Shown: positions 1 to 11,400 of the stretch, piece after piece
Position numbering within the stretch: the stretch's first letter is position 1
Layout: each line of letters opens with the position of its first letter
NCBI GenBank assembly: GCA_020746835.1
Contig: JAGPNK010000002.1
Span: 2,728,001-2,792,000, forward strand
From: Stachybotrys elegans
Taxonomy: Eukaryota > Ascomycota > Sordariomycetes > Hypocreales > Stachybotryaceae
Length of the DNA: 64,000 nt
Direction of reading: 5' to 3'
Notes under the pieces: generated by a model
The model's database searches: none
Told to the model about the DNA's origin: nothing
The model's input: the letters and a program-made list of their open reading frames with translations, nothing else
Translations under genes and position numbers: made by a program

Positions 1-1
1 C

Positions 2-2110
2 AAGCGCCAAATCAAACTCATAGAGAAGGTTGGCCTCCTGACGAGAGAGTATGCCTATCTCAGTGCTTTAAATGGCCGAGTGCCTCAGGCAAAGGATGTG
101 GCCAATACTACTTTGGGCATCTTCCTGCAGGAAGCGAGGGAAAGAGTCCGGCACAGCCGCAAAATTCGGACTTGGACACCCCACGGCTTCGTCTACCACG
201 CTGATTCTGGGAGCATACCCCGACTAATGTGGAGTGGGAACGCCCAACATATTGTTCTGTTTCTCAAATGGTGGGCAAGCAACGACCTTTTTGACCCGAG
301 GTCTCGCTTCCATGCCTCAGGCGCCCTTATCCTGCGAGCAACCGGCCTCTACGGAGATGGTCCGTTCGACCAGACCACGGCGTGGACTTTCCTTCAGGAG
401 CTCGGCCTCATACCCCCGTGGGAAGTCCCGTCGCGGTACAAAATCCGCTTCCCTGACACTGGCATCATCCCCGGCGGTGGTTTAAGGCGCAAGGTCCCGG
501 AAGACATCGGAGAGTCCAGGCGCCCGGATATTGCAGCGGATAGCAGGAGAGACTTTGGCGACTCTCCAGTGTTCTGCATCGATGCGAAGACAACGACACT
601 TATTGACGACGGCATCTCCCTGGAGAGGACCGAGCACCCTGACGAGTTTTGGATCCATATTCATGTGGCAGATCCAGCTTCTGGTATCGAGCCTAACTCG
701 GAGCTTCGCTCCTTCATGGAGACTCTCCCCGACAATATTTACCTCCCTGGCCACTTCAGTGCAATGCTGCCATCTGATCTGGGCAAAGGATCTTCCCCAG
801 ACGCTCAAGCCTCTGGGCGAAGCATCGCCGATGAGTACTCTCTGCGGCCTGACGGGCCCGCCCTGACTTTCAGTGCCAGAGTCAACCAGTCTGGTGATAT
901 CCTCGACTACAAGTTGGAGCCGAGCATACTCAGAAACATCGTTTACATGGAACCTCAGCGCGTGTCAGAGTTCTGTAATGAGCCGCTGCCGCTTGTAGAT
1001 AACCGCACACTTCTGACAACTGGAGCCCCTCCGGAACCGACCGACGCACCCGAGCGGCCCATGATTGCCCCTCATGCCCTTGATCCAGCAAGCCAAGAGG
1101 ACCTTCTGCAATTATCGAAGCTGGGGGAAGCTCTTCGGCAGAGGCGGTTGTCCAAGGGCGCCTGGCCTACCTTTCCTCCCCAACCGTCTGTCAAAGTCGA
1201 ATTCCATAAGCCACCCGCCGAGGCAGCCAAAGATGTTGATGTTATTCCCATAGCGGCACCTCCTTACATCCAAATCGCCTATGACACGGTAGCTTGCTCC
1301 GTCGTCTCTAATGCCATGGTCCTGGCGGGTGAGATTGCCGCGAGATGGTGCTCCAGCCGGGGCATCCCCATCCCGTACCGCCGGGACGTTAACCTGGGCG
1401 AGAGCCACAATGAGGCCATGAAGCTGATGACCGAGGAGCTGCTCCCCAAGTACAAAGACGGCAGCACGGCATCGTCGAGAGCGGACATCAACAGACTGCT
1501 CGCCCTCACCGGCGGCAGCGAGGCGTCACTCACCCCCGGCCCCTTCTTCATCCTCGGTTTGGACATGTACGCCAAAGCGACCTCTCCGCTGCGCCGATTC
1601 GCCGACACCATCGTCCACTGGCAGATTCACGCCGCCCTCGCGCACGAGCGGCAGACGGGCGCCCCTATCGAGGCCTACACGGACGACATGGGCATCCTAC
1701 CTTTCACCAGTGCCTCGCTCCAAGACATGCTCCCGATGCTTCAGATTCGCGAGAAGATGGCTCGCGCGCTCAACCAGAGCGTCTACGACTGGATCCTGCA
1801 CGCCCTGGCCCGGGCCTGGCGCTTCGAGGGCACCGCGCCCAAGTCCTTCATCTTCACCGTCGACGCCCGCGTCTCCGGCACCCTGCTGGGCCGCCTCGAC
1901 TTCTGCGACGTCAAGGCCCTCTTGCCCCCCGCCCACCTCAACGACCTCACCCTCTACGCCGACGTCAAGACGGGCGACCGGTTCGAGGTCCAGCTCTCCC
2001 AGATCAACGTCCACACCCGAGAAGTTACCGTGGAGGCGCTAAGCTACCTGAAAGATGACGCCAACCCACCTCCGCCCTTGCCTGTGGCGTCCGCTACGGC
2101 GCATGCATAG
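2..2110 (+). CDS. cyt-4: Mitochondrial RNB-family 3'-5' exoribonuclease (CYT-4/DSS1-like), 5' end cut by the window
   Basis: The reading frame is open from base 2 to the TAG at 2108-2110 (702 residues visible), so the gene starts outside the window. The RNB catalytic domain covers roughly 560-1830. It has the acidic active-site cluster at 581-610 (Asp, six residues, then Leu-Ile-Asp-Asp-Gly-Ile-Ser), a HIHVADPA block near 655-675 and the RNA-binding TSPLRRFAD block near 1580-1605. DSS1 and CYT-4 are the mitochondrial RNase II-type enzymes that degrade and process mitochondrial RNA, in yeast as the nuclease of the degradosome. The C-terminus after about 1850 looks like an S1/OB-type region. 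Oddity: the third acidic position of the cluster is Leu (599-601). Family assignment is secure; orthology to CYT-4 rather than another RNB protein is likely. Confidence 0.88.
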   Translation, partial: KRQIKLIEKVGLLTREYAYLSALNGRVPQAKDVANTTLGIFLQEARERVRHSRKIRTWTPHGFVYHADSGSIPRLMWSGNAQHIVLFLKWWASNDLFDPRSRFHASGALILRATGLYGDGPFDQTTAWTFLQELGLIPPWEVPSRYKIRFPDTGIIPGGGLRRKVPEDIGESRRPDIAADSRRDFGDSPVFCIDAKTTTLIDDGISLERTEHPDEFWIHIHVADPASGIEPNSELRSFMETLPDNIYLPGHFSAMLPSDLGKGSSPDAQASGRSIADEYSLRPDGPALTFSARVNQSGDILDYKLEPSILRNIVYMEPQRVSEFCNEPLPLVDNRTLLTTGAPPEPTDAPERPMIAPHALDPASQEDLLQLSKLGEALRQRRLSKGAWPTFPPQPSVKVEFHKPPAEAAKDVDVIPIAAPPYIQIAYDTVACSVVSNAMVLAGEIAARWCSSRGIPIPYRRDVNLGESHNEAMKLMTEELLPKYKDGSTASSRADINRLLALTGGSEASLTPGPFFILGLDMYAKATSPLRRFADTIVHWQIHAALAHERQTGAPIEAYTDDMGILPFTSASLQDMLPMLQIREKMARALNQSVYDWILHALARAWRFEGTAPKSFIFTVDARVSGTLLGRLDFCDVKALLPPAHLNDLTLYADVKTGDRFEVQLSQINVHTREVTVEALSYLKDDANPPPPLPVASATAHA

Positions 2111-3302
2111 AGTCTGTATATTGCGCGATGCCGCCCAGATTCGCAAACTACGTGGCATCATCAAGCATCTCCATTCGCCAACCCCCTTCCCTTCCCTTCC
2201 CACTCCCCCCGTGGATTGCCGAGGTTGGTGGCAAAGGCGGAGAGAAATGGCCAGCCAGGGGGAGGGGTAAAAAAAAAATTGTTGGGGATGCCAATTCACT
2301 CCCATTACGTCTTGTATGCTCACATGACTTTCCTGAGCCTGACAGGAAGAGGGGAGCGGGGGAAGAATCGAGTGCGAGCTGATTGGCACAGACGGGGCGT
2401 TTATGACACAAGCTCCTGTCCAAGCATCTCCGCAATTCAGCCAAACTCTATCCTCTGGTGATCTGTGTGGAGGAGAAACACAGCAAACCCTGGAGAGCGA
2501 GGGCGGGGGAGTAGCGTTGGTGTCACCCGCCAAGATCGTCAACAAATCCAGACCATGGGCCTAGCACCCAAAGCAGTTGGGGAGGTGCTAAGGCTGATGA
2601 TGATCATCCTAGCTATTGGGTCATGGTCCCTTGAATTGGTGTGTACCGAGGCCCCTATGATCTCAGCCTACGTGGGAAAGGGTCATTCGTCGCCCACCTG
2701 GTAGAACGGGAGAGTTGGTTTTTTTTTGGTGATCCATGTGTATGTTGTATTATTATGACGCAGCGTTTGCACGAGGCCAGTTATGTTGGCCCAGCAAGCT
2801 CATCAGGTTATGATGCTCTAAACTCCTCCCATCATGTACAATTCCAATCGTATCCTTGCCCATTTCCTTGCATGAAGCCCCAGAGTCTCTGTCCATGTTC
2901 CATTGGTCCACATATTTTCCGGCTCTCGTGAGCGCTCTGATCCGTGTACTTTCGCTCCCTAAACCCGGGATATCATGAGTAAAAATGTGTGAGGTGATAA
3001 TTCCTCGGCAAGCAAGACCATCCATCGCAAAAAGTAAATGAATAACAATGAGCCCAAGGCTGAATAACGCATTCCCCTCCAAAAACGCCGGGCAATCCTT
3101 TCCAAGCTCTTGTTTCCCTTTCCCCAGTCTCCGATTTTCAAGATCAGTGCATTCTATTTGCAGTCGAGCCCTGTAAAGGCATACATTTCATAGCCTCGTC
3201 GATTGTGACTGTGCCGGCTAATTTCCACAAAGCCGAACCACACCTGTAACTGTAGTACCCTGGTGCTGTATGGGGTCGGCGTCATGTGATGAAGACCTGG
3301 GT
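2111..3302. other. Intergenic spacer, convergent 3' flanks
   Basis: This lies between the 3' ends of the RNB gene (+) and the REG1-like gene (-). It holds short homopolymer runs (A9 near 2270, T9 near 2720) and no open frame that looks coding. I see no RNA gene. Confidence 0.6.
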
Positions 3303-5087
3303 TCAGGTCCTCCAGCCCACGTTCCAAATGACGTGGGCGATATCTCGTGCGGTATTGACAGTGTCGATTACCCGACCAAAAATACCGTCACCAACAGACG
3401 TGTCACCTTCCTCGTAGGGCATCAGCATGCCGGAAGCAGTTCGACGCATGCCATTAACCTCGTCACCCAAGCTGTTAGATGACAAAGATGGATGAAGGCT
3501 GCTGCTAGTGGCTTCCGAAGGGGGTGAAGACCAGCCAGAGGCAGAGCTGGGAATTGATTCATCGATATCTTCGTCGTCCTCCTCATAGATGAAGAAGCGA
3601 GTCGATCTCTTGGCTGGCCTCAGGGTTTCCTGGGATGACGACGGGGAAAGTACAGGGCTCCTTGCCACTCCAGTACTATGCTTCATGGCCGTCTCGGGAG
3701 GCTCTGGCGTATCCTCTCTGTACTTGAGTGTCGTTGAGGGCAACATAGCAATAATCTTGCCCTCTGACGGTGCGACCTTGGATCGTCTTCTTGGAAGAGG
3801 CATGCGCTTCTTGGACATCTTTGGCTTCATCACAACACCGTCGTCCGAGTCGCTGTCCAGGATGGGGTCCGTGTCAACCTCGTCCTCATCATCGCCCTTC
3901 ACATCAACCGCGATGCACTGCTCGACTTGCTCGTTAAAGTGGATATGCTTGCGCTCGGCACTTGGCGACGTGATGCCTGACGATTCGGTTGAAGGTTCCA
4001 GGCTGCTCCATTGACCGTGGCTGGCTCTCCTGGATGAGAATGGATAGGTGACGTAGTCGGTGTTGGCTCGACCCAGGCTGGGCCGTAGGATGCCTCTCGT
4101 CTCTTGAGCTTGCACGGCAGCTGTAGCCTGCTTTAGCAGTGAAGCAGTTGACAGCGACTTGCGGAGCATGACCTCCGACATGCTCCTCTTCTTCAGGATG
4201 GGCTTCTTGTTCAGGTTAACCAAGGAGTCGGCCTTGGATAGTGAAGAGCTCGATGGCTCTGTGTGCGTGCCGTGCAGTACCTTGGGCCCTTGTTGCAGAG
4301 GGCCGTAGAGCCATGTCACATCGCAATCTTTCAACCTAAATGAGTGTCAGCTTAGAGAACCAGGCCTGGGGAGGAAGACCTACCAGTTGAGCTCCTCTGG
4401 TGAGATAGTCTTGAGGTTGTTTTTGGCCTTGACCCATGTCCTCCAGGATGCATTCTCAAGCCTGGCACTGTTAGGAAACTCGCCCCTACGAGCAACCACA
4501 TATCGCCACGAGGACCAAATGTCTTCCTCCTTCCATTCGTGGGACAAATAATCAACCTGGCGAGTAGGTCGGGTAGTCGCGGCAGTGTCGTCTTCGGCAT
4601 GCTCGCCAAATTCAGGAGTCCCGGGTCTCGACGTGTTGTCGGAGCTGTCCTGGTCTGTGGGTGAAGCGACAAAAGAATCCCCAGTTCTAGGGCTTGGGGG
4701 CGGCTCTAGGCTGTAGTCGCGATGCAAGTCCGGCGGTATGTAGAGTTTGGGCTGGTCGTAGGAGGGGAATGAAAAATGGTCGTGGGCGGATTCTTCAATG
4801 ACCAGGGCGTCCTCGAAATCGGATGCAACGGAGAAATTGCTGGCAGGTGTCGACGCGTATGACAGATCAGTTGAGTCTGCGTTAACGGTGCGAGGCGAAG
4901 AGGGAGGCGACGAAGGTGCTGATTCAGAGTAGGAGCATGAAGAAGGGCGGAAGTGATCGCGGGCGGTGGGCGTCGAGGTGTGGTGGTGAAAGGCGGTAGA
5001 GACATCCAGCTTTGGCTGCGAATGTGAGCGTCGTAGCGAGCTGGGTGCAAAGTAGCTGCTGTCGTCCGAGGAGAGAACAACGGCCAT
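3303..5087 (-). CDS. REG1: REG1-like regulatory subunit of protein phosphatase 1 (DUF1752 protein)
   Basis: Two exons, 5087-4384 and 4335-3303, joined across a 48-nt intron (gtaggt...tttag, branch gctgac), give 578 residues. Residues about 178-247 form the DUF1752 block (EWKEEDIWSSWRYVVARR, then ARLENASWRTW). In fungal Reg1/Reg2 proteins this block goes with glucose-repression control. A PP1-docking RVxF-type motif, KHIHF, followed by NEQVEQCIAVDV, sits at about residues 364-380, as in yeast Reg1. The rest is Ser/Pro-rich and probably disordered, with an acidic run near residue 390. In yeast, Reg1-Glc7 dephosphorylates Snf1 in glucose; the same role here is inferred. The ATG at 5087-5085 is the first in frame. 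Upstream lies a long pyrimidine-rich leader. Confidence 0.88.
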
Positions 5088-6250
5088 GGTTGAGTTGGAA
5101 AGGGAGACGAGTAACGGAAGCTAGGACGTGGACGTGGAAGTGACGTGCGCCGCAGTGAGCGGGTAGCAGCAAAGAAGTAAATGTCAGAAGGGCATTAGTC
5201 CGGACGACCGAAGCGAGGAGCCAGATATTTTAAAGGCCACAAGTCGATGATGGTGTGGCTTTTGTTGATGTCGAATTACTTTCCCCGGTCTTATTGACAC
5301 GGAAGAAGGGAAATGGGGAAGAATGGACGGGGTGTGTTGTTGTTCCAAGTCTCCGAGATAACCGGGCCAGTGAAGGGAGGTAGGTGATGGAGGGGAGCAA
5401 GGTCGCGTCGAGGGGAACGGATCAGGAAACAGTACGAATACGGCGGTTGGGGATGATGGTTTCGTGACCAGGGAGGAGCGTGGCGGCACAGATGAATATT
5501 GCTTGTGCAGGAGAAATGGGCGAAGACGGCTGAGACAAGAATCTCTCCAAGGGCGGTGACGGTTTTCGTGGGGGTGGGGGGTGGATTTGCGGAGGAGAGC
5601 GAACGGACAGGGTTCGTCTGTCTGGCGTGCGTGGCAGGGCCCAGGAGACTGGTAAGTCAATGTCGAGACAGTGACTGAGACACGTAGCTGGAGCTGGGCG
5701 TGGGAAGTCGAGGTCGAGGAACGAGGCGCGAAAGGCTGTGGATCGTGAACAATCAAAACATAGCAGGGCCAAGGCGACGAAGAAAAAGAAGGAGAGAATG
5801 ACGGGGGAAAGAGAGGAGGAGGAGGTGTGGTTGTGGACGTGGACGTGGGTATGGACGTGGTAGCGGTACTAAGTAGTGGAGGAGCAAAGTGAGGACTGAC
5901 TGAACGGGGGTAGTGGAAGGGGGAGGAGGTTAATAACGAATTGGATGGATGTAGCAGCAAAGAAACTTCAGCAAAAGGGCTGGCTACTAGCCTGTACCTT
6001 GCTAGGTGCTAAGCCAAGTGCTAAGGCGCTCCGTAGATGAAGAGGAGGTGGGTGGTGTGTACCTGTAGCGCCTCCAAAGACTAGCCAGGGTAAGAGCAGC
6101 CTGGACTGGACTGGAACTGGGGAAAGGAACCTAGGGTGGAGGGAATGCTGGCATGCTACTGCAGCGGGTTAACTCCAAGGTAGGTACCTCTGGCCTAGGT
6201 ACATAAATACACTAGGCAGTGTACATCCAGACGTTTCCATCCAGTGCATG
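5088..6250. promoter_or_regulatory. Probable 5' leader and promoter of the REG1-like gene
   Basis: On the transcribed (minus) strand this stretch is strongly C/T-rich, especially 5560-5960, typical of fungal promoters and leaders. A Ser/Pro/Thr-rich open frame at 5184-5960 on the minus strand reflects this composition and has no recognisable domain. TACCTA-type motifs cluster near 6180-6215. No transcription start can be set from sequence alone. Confidence 0.45.
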
Positions 6251-8439
6251 CTGCGAATAAGGAGTACTTAGGGCAGTGCCCGTTGACCGACCCAGACTAC
6301 GCTCGCCTAAGGTACTGTACAGTCAAGACAGGGAACGGGGGAGGGGAAAGAGAGGAGGTCGGGTACTTCCAGAAGGACGCTAAACAGCGCTTGAGGGCCA
6401 GTCACCCTTCTATCCGGTACCGCGTGCAGGCCAAAGCCCCCACACGACATGGTGTTTGCCAGACCAGGACGGCTAGCGTCGATTGGGTAGCAGCAAAAAG
6501 GGCAGGGATCTTTTCTCAAACACCATCCCACAGGCAGATACCTGGACGCCCTGGACTCCCCCCCCAAACACAGAGCAGAGTTTCCTCATCACCTGTTTCT
6601 CATGCCGGCCGAAAGTTAGGTAGACACTCCGTATGTGGAGGAACGGATGCGGGCTCGTCTAGCTAGAGAGGAGCGGAACCACACAATGCAGGCCAGATGT
6701 GGCGCACGTTCGTACGAGGCACATCAACCGGCAAGTGGTGTCTGGCCCCGTTCTCGCGCCTGCACGCAATCAACCATGCTGGAGCACACAATGCCGACAG
6801 GACACCTTAGTGGAGGGGGGGCACTGATTTGCAGTGCAGTCGGGTACCAGTTCAGCGTTGTGACCTGCAGCGGCGCTGCGGGCATGGGGGTGGAGGTGGG
6901 GTGGGGTGGCCACAGCACGGCACCTTCAGATGATGCCAAAGCGACGAGGTGGGAAGGAGGGAGGGAGCGAGAGGAAGGGAGGACGGATGGCCCTCTGGCC
7001 CTCTGGCCCTTATCAGACGGACATTGCTGCAGGAGCAAGCAGCAACAACAGCCTCAACGGTTATCGTCCATCCGACAGAGCTCATTGGAACAAACGGCAG
7101 GATTGAGTTTACGCCTTGCCACTTCAACGGGCTTGCATACAGCCGGTTCTCACCATGAACGCCCGCCGCCTCCCCAAGCCACATTACATTCTACCTATGC
7201 AAGCATCAATCTTATTCTCCTTCTCGCCATCTGCAGGGAGACGTTCATGTCGCTTCTCAAAGGGAGCGTCAATTCCTCTACAGTGTACGGAGCATACCTA
7301 GCGCATATCGACAGCCTGCACACCTCATGCAGTGAGAATTCGCCCGTCAGTGCCATCCCCGCTCTTATTATGGTCGGGTCCTGAGCACAGGCACTCCGTG
7401 TACTGGAGCTTCGCGCACGCCGCCGTGTTTCTCTCCCATGCCACTGATACCTTGGACCTCGTGCACCCGGTGGGCCTTGGCGCTTTGGCACACACCGTAC
7501 GGCACTCAGAAATCTTACCTACCTACGCGCAATACGGAGTACCGGCCAACGAGTGGGGGTTCCTGCGACCCCCTTGGCCATCTTTTGAATTGCTATCCAT
7601 TGATTCTGTTCTTCTGATATTGACTGACAAGATGGGGAACTAGGACAATGTCCCAAGCAGGCAGTCCGCAATTGTGAGCTTTAGGATCATCGGGATTCCA
7701 GTCACACGCTCAATGATCTGAATCCAGTGATTCGGATCGGTACAGGTGCTACATGAATCAAGGAGTCTATCTCCATCTGGCCCGAGCTCATGGATGTATG
7801 TACGGATACATGTGCAAGCGTGGGATGTACGAACCCTCTGATCTGCACGGATACGCTGGCGCACCCTGTGTGCCTTGCTCAATTGGAGACACTGGAGCCC
7901 GGGCGGTTACTTGCTTTTGTAGCATTGTTTCTGCAGGCAATCAATCCCATGGCAGCCATCTGTATGTATGATCTATCTACTGCAGCCCAACGCGGCGAAT
8001 CGACTTACCGAGCCCAGCCTAATCTTCTCTGCGTGGGTGTCCGGAGTACGGCATACGGTACGGTATGCGCGGGTATGTCTTTACAGGGGAGTTGTCATTC
8101 CACTGGAACCGTTCCCACACCACACCACATTCTCTTGACGCGGCATGGCAAATTGCTATCAGTCATCAATCGCCTACGCCGCAAGCGGCGAACCACCACC
8201 TCCAAAACGCCTCAGACCACACAACAGCCTTCGGCCCTCGCTTGACCTATGCCTCGATAAACACTTGGGCAGCATACCCAGCACGTATAACGTTTTGGTC
8301 GCTTTTCATCTGCGTTAATGCACTCCGCAATTGCCCGGCGCCAATAGCAAATCTTGCCCTGCTGGTGGAGCGTGTCAGTCAGTGTGAGGGAGCCGCTCTC
8401 ATCTGGCGACCCCTGGTGCTGTTGGAGCTGTCCAGGGCC

Positions 8440-8458
8440 TTTTTTTTTTTTTTTTTTT
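8440..8458. repeat. T19 homopolymer
   Basis: Nineteen consecutive T residues follow CCAGGGCC. It is likely length-variable, and it might also mark the A-tail of an inserted retrocopy read on the minus strand, although I see no coding remnant next to it. Confidence 0.9.
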
Positions 8459-11400
8459 GGCTGTCTTTTGGTGGCAATCCACATCGCGTGGACAGAGCAG
8501 ACGGAATACGGAGTATGGCAGTGGCCAAATCGCCAAGACATTCTGGGCAAGCCATTCCGTTTACTTCCGTTGGCCCTTAATTCGCACACTCTTATCCGTA
8601 TACCGAGGACATAATGATAGCCTCGGTCTGTTACGGGTAGAACTGATCGGGGAACCGGACAGCTTCATATTGCTCTGGGTGCTCAGCAGGAGACGCGAGC
8701 TCCGAGAGGTAACTGGGGCTGAACCGTCAGATACCCGTCATTTTCGGCCCACGCTACTATGACCTGCGAACAACGGCGCAGCCGCCGTCCTCAAATTTGA
8801 CTGTATCCCGGCCAACTTAACAGCCACACGGTTCATCATTCACAGGGGTCCTGAACGCGCCAGGGCGGCCCTGTAGCCGATGGCTACATACAACCCAGAT
8901 GGGCCAGGAGTATCAAATAGCCAGAAGCTACTCTACAGCCACTTAGAAACTTCAGAGAGTTGTCCAACCGTCTCAAAGGGAAACGGGGCTCAGGTCAGTG
9001 CGGCCCCAAGTCAAGCTCTGGGTTCTGGCTACGGTGGAGGCGAGCCGAGATGGAACCGAGCCCAGGAGCTACTGTAGGAAGCCAGAGGATGGCGGTTATG
9101 GGCCCTGGTCAAAGATGAAAATTCTTCCAGTCACTCAGTCCATGGATCCCATTTTGCGACGTGCGAATGCCCATGCCTATGTCTCGAGATCGACGGGGGC
9201 GAAGGACCCTCTAGATTCAGCACGCCTCGCCTCACAGGGTCTTCCAAAACACCAGGGGACTGGAACCGAGACAGACAGTTGTTGGTCAGGTGGTGCTGGG
9301 TTGTGTCTCGAACTTACACGTCGTGCCACCCTTATTATTAGGGAGATTTTCCCATCCCTTCAGGTGATGCCAAGGACGTACACGGCTAAATTACCACTCA
9401 GGTTAGCTCACACACGTCCAGATTTCCCCGCGTTTGTCAGGCATGCCAGGAAAGTGGTGTAATAGAGCACATACCTACAACACACTGATAGGAGGTTCGG
9501 GTATTCAGACAACACGACAATGCAATCTAAGCCGGGCAGGAACTTGATTGCATGATCGCCTTGCCCGTCGATCATTAGAATGCAAATAGACGTGGGGGTC
9601 CGCCCTCACCAGCCAGCAAACCAATCGAGTTCTTGCTTGATGGTTAGAATCTTTGAGCCTACATCATCTCAGTTGCCATGGCCGTACTCAACGGGTCCCC
9701 TAGAGACCCGACAGAGAGCTCCGTGGACTATGGGCTGTACTCTCGCCAACCTGAAATATACACTCGGCATTTCAGCCGTATGAAAGCAAAGAGCGCCTCA
9801 ACTGATGCCCGGATATTAGACAGACGAGATCGGGTCTCATTACACCCACCCCCGGATATTGGCTCGGTAATCGAGAATATGGGGAGTTCAGCTAAGAAAT
9901 ACCATTGGAATGTTCCCCCTCTCCACAAACATAGCTCTCCAGTTGAAGGCGCGCGCAGGGCTTATCGGATTTGAAGGCTCGTTGCCATGGCTGGTGCCAC
10001 AAGAAACCGATAGGTAATCAACCTGATTAGAGGCATTTCTTTGATCTTGGAGAGCGGGCGCCTTCAGTCCAAGCCCCACGGACATGCTATCTAGAGTTTG
10101 CGACTAAACCAGACTGTCTCTGCCTATCATCGGTGGCTGGCTCGTATCAATGGATGACAGTCCGCGTCAACTAGATTCTCGGCTGCATGTTATCGGTCCG
10201 CGTCTCAACCCGTTGACAGCCACTTCGCAATCAACGACATCATGGCAGTAGGTCCATGGATGAGATAAGGGGCGATCGACTTCTCCCTTCGTGCACAAAT
10301 CCGATTGCGAGAGTATTGCTACATATCCTTGGCTACAAGCGGCCTCGGGAGTACATCTCCGGCCATGGTTGTTTCGGTGTTGTTATGGCTGCATGAGCCT
10401 ACCAACTTTGGAAGCACTTGTCTCGGTTTCTTTGTCGAAAGTCTTGTCTCGACTCCTTTGCATCTACGCGAACGATGGGCTCTCCGGCAACGGATAGCAC
10501 CACCCAGGGCTTTTGAGCCCCATAAAGATGGGCTCGTGGATTTCATGAACAAACAAAGAGCCTCTTGAGGAGACGCAAGTCCAGGGCATCACAAGCCTCA
10601 CAGCGCTACCATGGCGCTCATCTATATTTACACCAGCGGGTCTGCCGAAACCTTGTGCCTTGCTCCTACTTTGCCAAAGGCCAAGAAGCCGTCCGAACCG
10701 CCATCGACGACCTAGATTCCTAGTTCAGGCATCCGAGCCTCTGCTCCACGTTGGTAGTGAGGGTTATTCTATTTGCCAGGCTGGAATCTGAGTGGGCGAC
10801 CATGCTCTCTCCTCCTGATCCCGGCTTCAGTTTTGACGGTTGTTTGAACCAAACATGGCTTGCATGGCTCGGACAGGATGCATATGTACATGCACGGGCA
10901 TTTGTGCTTGAGACATGGTTGCTGCATACGGATGTGTGGCTCTCAGTGGGCTCCAGGCTGCTATGTGTCTGATAGGGACATCGTTCGCCTTCGACTGAAG
11001 GAGGGCCTTCACATTAACCCACACGGTGGGCGTTGGTACATACATAGTTGATTGGCCCTCTTTTCAGCACGCTATCTACAAACGCGCCACACCATTCCCG
11101 AGGGATATGCATGCCTTACGAGGGAGAGAATCATGATGCTCAGTCCTATCTCTAGCCAGATATTACTTCTACGATTCGCACCTCCCACAGCTGGGGGCAT
11201 CACCATTGGCCGGGCCGCATATCGTACCCACGATGGTCCAGACCATCAGTTCTCCTGGGCCGAAGGCTCAAGAGCATCTCCGTAAGTGACTTCCGGCCGG
11301 GGTGTCCGGCCAAGTCCGGTACCCTTCCGCCCGAAGGACGATCACGGGTACTGTCGGGGTCCAGAAGCAACCGATGGGCCCCCAAACTCCACACCGTTTC

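Noticed and set aside
5184..5960. 258-residue Ser/Pro/Thr-rich open frame, minus strand, upstream of the REG1-like gene
   Set aside because: Composition follows a C/T-rich leader; no domain, no family resemblance, and overlapping frames are equally open.
6635..7384. 249-residue open frame on the plus strand in the gene-free tract
   Set aside because: Low-complexity and compositionally random; no domain; several other frames are open over the same bases.
8998..9462. 154-residue open frame on the plus strand in the gene-free tract
   Set aside because: No domain, no splice context and no similarity to a known family that I can see.
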